Part shown: positions 6,118 through 10,517 of the stretch, in pieces | Layout of the letters: each line of letters opens with the position of its first letter | Numbering within the stretch: position 1 is the first letter of the stretch | NCBI GenBank assembly: GCA_016718845.1 | Contig: JADKCK010000056.1 | Location: 15,001-25,517, forward strand | Reading direction: 5' to 3' | Length of the DNA stretch: 10,517 nucleotides | Source of the DNA: Sphingobacteriales bacterium | GTDB taxonomy: Bacteria > Bacteroidota > Bacteroidia > Chitinophagales > UBA2359 | Notes under the pieces: model-generated | Databases searched by the model: none | Told to the model about the DNA's origin: nothing | Seen by the model: only the letters and a program-made list of their open reading frames with translations | Translations under genes and position numbers: made by a program

Positions 6118-6391
6118 CAGATTAAGGTTTTTGCTTGCAAAAAACAAACGGCATGTATTTTTTTCTCCCTTTTTACAAAAGGGAGACAGATTAAGGTTTT
6201 TGCTTGCAAAAAACAAACAGCATGTATTTTTTTTCTCCCTTTTTACAAAAGGGAGACAGCTTACAGCTTTTGCTTGCAAAAGCCGTAAGCAGAGGGATTT
6301 TCCCCCCTCCCTTTTTACAAAAGGAGACAGCTTCCCCCTCTTTTACAAGGGACGCTTTTGCAACAAAGCCGTAAGCAGAGGGATTTTAACC
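6118..6391. repeat. Hairpin-rich tandem repeat with about 70-bp period
   Basis: Four units start with CAG at 6118, 6187, 6257 and 6328 (spacing 69, 70 and 71 bp). Units 1 and 2 each carry a perfect 9-bp hairpin with a TAC loop (CTCCCTTTT with AAAAGGGAG) at 6165-6185 and 6235-6255. Unit 3 carries a long hairpin at 6258-6289: GCTTAC with GTAAGC outside, GCTTTTGC with GCAAAAGC inside, and one mismatch. Unit 4 has degraded forms. Open frames through this stretch on both strands exist only because the repeat lacks stops. It may act as a transcript-stabilising or pausing structure, or be a decayed palindromic element. Confidence 0.8.
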
Positions 6392-6721
6392 AAACAGCTT
6401 GCCCAAAAGCTTGCCCAAGATACTAAAAAGTACAAAAAAAACAACAATTAATTACCCAAACCACTGTTACCTAACGCACTATTACACGTCCGAGTAATGT
6501 AACCCACCCTACTTTTTGCTTGCCCGATTAATGTACCCCACCCTACTTATTACGCTTGTACCGCCCAAACCTGCTCTTTAAACAACGGCAAAACCAATGC
6601 CAAAACAACAGAGCCCCGCTTAACACCACGCAATTGTTGCATAACCCAACAATTGTACCCTAATTAGTTTTACCGAATACAAATTTCCTAAAATAATTTT
6701 TTAACAAAATATTTCATCAAA
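6392..6721 (+). promoter_or_regulatory. Leader region of the 6722 operon, related to the protease leader
   Basis: There is no gene here. A 24-base direct repeat lies at 6490-6513 and 6524-6547 (34-bp period, two mismatches by eye), containing CCCACCCTACTT. From 6534 the sequence parallels 1562-1720: CCACCCTACTTATTAC, CTTGTACCGC, GCAATTGTT at about 6630, CAATTGTACC at 6650 and GTTTTACCGAATAC at 6667. The last block ends about 40 bp before the ATG. The spacing from the first to the last block is 131 bp here and 138 bp at the protease gene. A shared regulator or a common origin of both leaders is the likely reading. Confidence 0.6.
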
Positions 6722-7447
6722 ATGAAAAATTTATTTCGTAACATTTTCCTAGTCTCCTGCCTGCTGCTTACAGTAGGGGCGGTTGAGGCACAGGCGCAAA
6801 GTAACGCAACGGAGTTACAAGCGTATTTGCAGCAATTAGAGGTGGATAAAGTTCAGTACAAAAACAATCCTGCTCGTTACCAAGAGTACGAGAGAAAAAT
6901 TGCTAGTATCAAGGCAGAACTCAGAACAATGGGTGTGGATGAACTGCCAACACAAACAGTAACCGATGAACAGCCCACCGAAACCGAACAAGCTCGTATG
7001 GTACGTACGCTATCTGCCGATGAGTATGCTAAGTGGAAAATGGAGCAGTTGCCTAATTCAATGAAGGCTACTCAACAAATGCAAACAAAGATGGAGTATC
7101 CACGCGTTCAAGGACAGCCCGTAAATGAAGAGCTTTACATGGGGCTACCAGTTGAATACCGAACTTTTAGGGGAAAAACAAGAACTAACTATTTTCCAAT
7201 TGCAGGAAGTGAGGTAAATATCCCAACTACCGTATTCGATTTATTAGCAACGCTAATAGTAAAGGAAAAGGGTATTGTAAAAGCAACTTTTGATGCGAAT
7301 GCTAAACATTTTGTAATACAACATAACGTTGAAGTATTGACTTCAGAAGTAGAAAGTATCATTAAAAAAGTGGGCGATAGCGACGTATTTGAAAATGAAT
7401 TTGCAAAACTTAATCTTGAAACTATCTCAAAACACTATAATAAATAA
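6722..7447 (+). CDS. Secreted protein of unknown function, coiled-coil start
   Basis: I do not recognise this 241-residue protein. Residues 1-26 form a signal peptide ending AQAQ, with no lipobox cysteine in the mature start. Residues 29-70 are rich in Glu, Lys, Gln and Leu and look like a helical or coiled-coil segment. Residues 71-95 are an acidic, Thr/Pro-containing linker. The last 70 residues contain LIVKEKGIVKATFDANAKHF followed by VIQHNVEVLTSEVESIIKK. That beta-alpha pattern resembles a small ferredoxin-like (heavy-metal-associated type) fold, but without the CxxC metal motif. This fold guess is inference. The mature protein lacks cysteine, unlike its neighbours. The next gene starts 3 bp after its stop, so the two are surely co-transcribed, and it may be a periplasmic or surface partner of the large protein. 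Confidence 0.85.
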   Translation: MKNLFRNIFLVSCLLLTVGAVEAQAQSNATELQAYLQQLEVDKVQYKNNPARYQEYERKIASIKAELRTMGVDELPTQTVTDEQPTETEQARMVRTLSADEYAKWKMEQLPNSMKATQQMQTKMEYPRVQGQPVNEELYMGLPVEYRTFRGKTRTNYFPIAGSEVNIPTTVFDLLATLIVKEKGIVKATFDANAKHFVIQHNVEVLTSEVESIIKKVGDSDVFENEFAKLNLETISKHYNK

Positions 7448-7450
7448 ACA

Positions 7451-8401
7451 ATGAAAAATATAATAACAATAATTTTTCTATTCTTAGTTACTACGGTAGT
7501 ATGGGGGCAGTCTTGCTCTACATTTCAAGGCACAGACCCAGGTTATGTGCTTACAGCAGGGCAACTTGCACTAAGCGGCACAAATTCTTTTACAGGTGCT
7601 ATCGGTAAACGCTATAAACTAAACCTAATAGCTGGACAGAGTTATACTATAACTGGTTGTTCTGGTTTTGGTTTTGGAACAGACTTAGAATTTAGTATAT
7701 TTAATTATGCCTCTACAATTCTATATCAAGTTGATAGCGATGGTTGTGGTACTAATGATGAAACATATACCTTTACAGCTCCTTACACTGGGCTATATTG
7801 GTTGTTGCTTTCCGAAAATAACTGCGACCTCGTTTGTACCTTTGGCTGTACAGGTACTATTACGGTTGCTTGTACAACTTGCCCTGCTACTGCTCCTGCA
7901 GTGCCAGCTATTGGCCAGAACAATCCAGTAGCTACTGACTTATGCGCTGATGCTCCGTTGGTGCAGAACTTAGAAGGATATGGTGGCTCTACAAGTAGTG
8001 CCTACACAGCAACAGGTAATTCGGCAAGTTTAGTGAGCAATTTTTGCGGCTCTATTGAGAACAATTCATTCATCAAATTTATAGCATCTGCCACTACTGC
8101 CGAGTTTGAATTTTGGATACCAAGTTGTTCGGTAGGAATTGATGGTGTTCAATTTCAAGTATTTTCAGTAACTGGTGCTTGTGCAACAGGAACCTGGACA
8201 TCAGTATCTAATGGATGCGTAAACCCTACTGGCGGTGCTAATAGCTGGGGTAAGTTTGTTGCAACATCACTAACCGTAGGCAATACTTATTATTTGATGT
8301 TTGATGGCTTTGCAGGCAACGTCTGCGACTACGTTGTCAAAGGCGTATCGGGTTTGGCAACTTGCCCCATTAGACCCTGGCACGGTTTCCCAAGTATGTA
8401 A
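7451..8401 (+). CDS. Segment 1 of the large protein: signal peptide, PPC-like module, DGFAG module
   Basis: The open frame gives 316 residues. Residues 1-20 are a signal peptide (IITIIFLFLVTTVVWGQ). Residues 21-142 resemble a bacterial pre-peptidase C-terminal (PPC) beta-sandwich: GKRYKLNLIAGQSYTITGC, then ETYTFTAPYTGLYWLLL near 105-120. Residues 160-304 form a second module recurrent in Bacteroidota surface proteins, with DLCADAPLVQNLEGYGGST, FCGSIENNSFIKFIAS and YYLMFDGFAGNVCDY. True coding ends near residue 305 (LATC, codon at 8363-8365). The last ten or so residues (IRPWHGFPSM) are out of frame, and the expected CPLDPGTVSQVCNAAG continues in the +1 frame. Such modules usually serve adhesion or ligand binding (family knowledge); no catalytic site is seen. 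Confidence 0.75.
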   Translation: MKNIITIIFLFLVTTVVWGQSCSTFQGTDPGYVLTAGQLALSGTNSFTGAIGKRYKLNLIAGQSYTITGCSGFGFGTDLEFSIFNYASTILYQVDSDGCGTNDETYTFTAPYTGLYWLLLSENNCDLVCTFGCTGTITVACTTCPATAPAVPAIGQNNPVATDLCADAPLVQNLEGYGGSTSSAYTATGNSASLVSNFCGSIENNSFIKFIASATTAEFEFWIPSCSVGIDGVQFQVFSVTGACATGTWTSVSNGCVNPTGGANSWGKFVATSLTVGNTYYLMFDGFAGNVCDYVVKGVSGLATCPIRPWHGFPSM

Positions 8402-9902
8402 TGCAGCAGGAACAAGCTATAGTGTGCAAATTCCATTTACAGGTGGCGGAACCAAAAGTTATACCATAACAGGAGGTACTAACACAGGTGATAACCCAAG
8501 TTCAGTAGCAAGTGGTACTATGATTATTGGTCCATTTAGCAATAATACGGGTTATACCATCAACATCTCTACAGCAGATGGTATTTGTGACTACGATTTC
8601 AGCGTACCAACTTATAGCTGCCCCGATTATTGTGCAGCCATTAACCCAGTTGATAATGGTACAACTACTTGCGGCACACCCTTTAATCTTAGTTATGTAC
8701 AACAGCCTGTATATGAAGCGATACAAACTTCATGTGGCATGGTAAATGTTAGCAGTCCAACAGCTGTTACTTTAACAGATGATGATAGTGAATTAGATTT
8801 GCCAATAGGATTTACCTTTAACTTCTTCGGTACAACTTATACTACATTTAACCTACATTCTAACGGTATTATTTCGTTTGATGCACCAGGGTCAGATGTG
8901 AATGGTAATTATTTGGGTTATTCAGCCGTAACTATCCCTAATGGAACAACCTTGCCTAATAATTATATAGCGGGATTATATACAGACCTAAACCCTACAT
9001 GTGGAGGCACCGTAACCTATAAAACCATAGGTACTGCTCCTAACAGACAATTAGTGGTTACTTGGACTAATATTGAACCGTATGAAGGTGGTTGTAATGC
9101 CCCTGATACAGAAGAGGTAACTTTCCAAATTGTATTGACAGAAGGCACAAATGCCATTAATACTATAGTTTCAACACTTCCTACTACGTTTAGTACAGGT
9201 TGGTCAGACCCCAGTAATGCAACACAAGGCGTTGAAGCAGGTGACGGTGCTGTGGCATTCACAACACCTGGCAGAAACTGGCAGAGCTGGACAGGCATAA
9301 CACCAACAGATTTAGATTGCACTACATTCCAGCCCGTACCACTTACCGTTGTTTTTAATGGCTGGTACACTGGCGGAGCTGGCGGCACATTGGTCGGTAC
9401 AGCTAACCCACAAGCAGTTACACCCTCTGCCACAACAACCTACACGGGTTCTTGGACAGTTAATGGCAGAACCTGTACAAAAGATGTAGTGGTAACTATT
9501 TCGGGTGGACCAACCATGACACTTGGTACTGCTACCAATGTAACCGCTTGTGGCGGTACTGATGGCACTATTCCACTTACATTTACCAATGTACCCAATG
9601 GTACCTACACCCTATCTTATCAAAAAGACGGTACGCCTGCTACTGCATCTATAGCTGTAGCCAGCAATGCTGCTACATTAACAGGCCTTGGAGCAGGTTC
9701 TTATACTAACTTCTCTATCTCCGTTAGTGGTTGTACTGCAACAGCCGCTGGACCTCGCACAATTACAGCTCCAATTACCAGTAACCACAAGCAACTATCT
9801 GTGCTGGCGGGAGTGATACCTTTGAGTGTGGGTTTGCCTGATGTCGCGGTGCCCAAGGAGCCCCTATTGCACAAGGAGCAACCTTCAATTCAGGAACTTT
9901 AA
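8366..9902 (+). CDS. Segment 2 of the large protein: nidogen-like surface module and Ig-like repeats
   Basis: This frame opens at 8301 by chance overlap, but homologous-looking text starts at about 8366 (PLDPGTVSQVCNAAG), so the ATG at 8301 is not a real start. A Cys-containing module (SYSVQIPFTGGGTKSYTITGG) comes first. Then follows a domain typical of Bacteroidota surface proteins and resembling nidogen-type modules: IGFTFNFFGTTYTTFNLHSNG, NNYIAGLYTDLNP, APNRQLVVTWTNIEPYEGGC, and a GVEAGDGAVAFTTPGRNW close. Ig-like repeats come next, with GRTCTKDVVVTISGG and ACGGTDGTIPLTFTNVPNGT. The frame is true to about residue PITSN (9785). The last 40 residues before the TAA at 9900 are out of frame. 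No enzyme motif is visible. Confidence 0.7.
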
Positions 9903-10517
9903 CAACTGCTGATGCAAGGTGGACTAGAAATGCTGGAGGTACTACTTGTACTGCAACAGCTACCGATAGTGAATACTATGATATTTTCACATTCACTGTA
10001 TCAGCCAATGGTTCTTATTCTCTTAATATGTGTACACCAGGTACTGATTGGGACGGACACGCATCATTGTATCGAAACGCATTTAGCGATTCTGCTCCTT
10101 GTGGCGTACCAGCTAATTTTATTATAGCAGACGATGATGGTAATTCAGGTGGCAATTGTGCTGACGATGCACTGCTTACAGCTATCTTATCAACGGGTAT
10201 AACCTATTATTTAATAACTACCGAATATGCAGCATCTGGTGCAAATCGTGCTTACGCATGGACATTTACAGGTCCGGCAAGTGCTACTATCTCTCCGGTT
10301 ACAACTACCCCAGGCACTCTACAATGGTACACCGCAGCTACTGGTGGCACTCCCGTACAAACAGGTTCGCCCTTTAATCCAGTTGGCGATGCCGAAGTAA
10401 TTGCAGCAGGCGCACCATATAGCAGTTTAACCAATACCTTACGCGGTACTTATACTTTCTATGCGGCAACTGTTCTAGCGCGCCTAATTGCCGTGCAGCT
10501 ACCAATTTTATTATCAA
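9785..10517 (+). CDS. Segment 3 of the large protein: beta-sandwich module, open at the right edge
   Basis: In the same frame as the 7451 start, the text resumes at 9785 (PQATICAGGSDTFECGFA). It meets a TGA at 9839-9841 and then stays open to the end of the window. It contains a module common in this protein class: NSGTLTTADARWTRN, YYDIFTFTVSANGSYSLNMC, GTDWDGHASLYRNAF and FIIADDDGNSGGNC, with TYYLITTEYAASGANRAYAW. A linker with LQWYTAATGGTPVQTGSPFNP follows. Near 10467 the expected Cys-rich text (NCSSAPNCRAATNFII) is found one frame away, which implies a lost base. No start codon or signal peptide opens this part, so it is not a separate gene. Confidence 0.65.

Larger units (their letters stand above)
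7451..10517 (+). pseudogene. Very large multidomain secreted protein, frameshifted and running off the right edge
   Basis: Three overlapping frames read as one continuous protein if single-base changes are undone. The frame of 7451 (signal peptide, first modules) continues in the +1 frame after CCCC at 8365-8368 (one extra C). It returns to the first frame near 9785 (a missing C: AACCACAAG for AACCCACAAG). It passes a TGA at 9839-9841 and shifts again near 10467 (a missing A: GCAACTGT for GCAAACTGT). No start codon or signal peptide marks any later segment. The product would be a cell-surface or secreted protein of more than 1000 residues, made of beta-sandwich modules. It is either a decaying gene or one damaged by sequencing errors at short homopolymers. 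It forms an operon with the 6722 gene. Confidence 0.8.

Noticed and set aside
4646..6391. CRISPR array
   Set aside because: The period is 265 bp (or 70 bp) with no unique spacers between short identical repeats, and no cas gene is nearby.
6049..6451. Overlapping open frames on both strands through the 70-bp repeat
   Set aside because: They encode low-complexity text repeated with the DNA period and depend on a repeat that happens to lack stops. No start signal is seen.
8365..8368. Phase variation or programmed frameshifting at CCCC
   Set aside because: The tract is only four bases long, and the same gene has further breaks downstream that a single switch would not repair.
9839..9841. TGA recoded as Trp or selenocysteine
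   Set aside because: Trp is encoded by TGG throughout, no in-frame TGA occurs in the intact genes, and the site lies in a gene with other damage.
9912..10127. Separate 71-codon gene
   Set aside because: It is an out-of-frame shadow of segment 3 of the large protein, which has clear module text in the other frame.

Overview
The window reads as chromosomal DNA of a Bacteroidota bacterium, possibly of the Saprospiria, Cytophagia or Chitinophagia type. The class is inference. Three things point there: Bacteroidota-style promoter boxes (TTTG, 20 bp, TAnnTTTG), an absence of Shine-Dalgarno sequences before the genes, and very large Ser/Thr/Gly/Cys-rich secreted proteins built from beta-sandwich modules. 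Everything recognisable as a gene lies on the + strand.

Layout. Positions 1-288 are the 3' end of a 23S rRNA gene, followed by a 5S rRNA gene (437-545) and a strong intrinsic terminator (554-591). A gene-free stretch with fragments of short dispersed repeats runs to about 1229. Next comes a compact module: a terminator hairpin (1235-1278) followed by a consensus promoter (1354-1385). It leads, through a long leader, into a 912-residue secreted M43-type zinc metalloprotease (1779-4517). That protein also carries a domain with all four type-1 copper ligands of a cupredoxin.

The same terminator-promoter module recurs right after the protease gene (4556-4719). There it is followed by a tandem array with a period of exactly 265 bp (last full unit 255 bp), so that six equally spaced, same-direction promoters sit at 4680-6026. 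A 70-bp hairpin-rich repeat array (6118-6391) follows, then a leader region clearly related to the one before the protease gene. The next two genes look like an operon: a 241-residue secreted protein of unknown function (6722-7447) and, 3 bp later, a very large multidomain secreted protein (7451 to beyond the right edge). The large gene is broken in this sequence by three single-base indels and one in-frame TGA.

How the parts may work together (inference). Two secreted-protein loci share the same insulator-like terminator, the same promoter type and the same leader element, so they are probably regulated alike. At the second locus the promoter unit has been amplified six-fold, which could raise expression or let expression vary through changes in copy number. 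The most unusual features are the promoter array and the protease-cupredoxin fusion.
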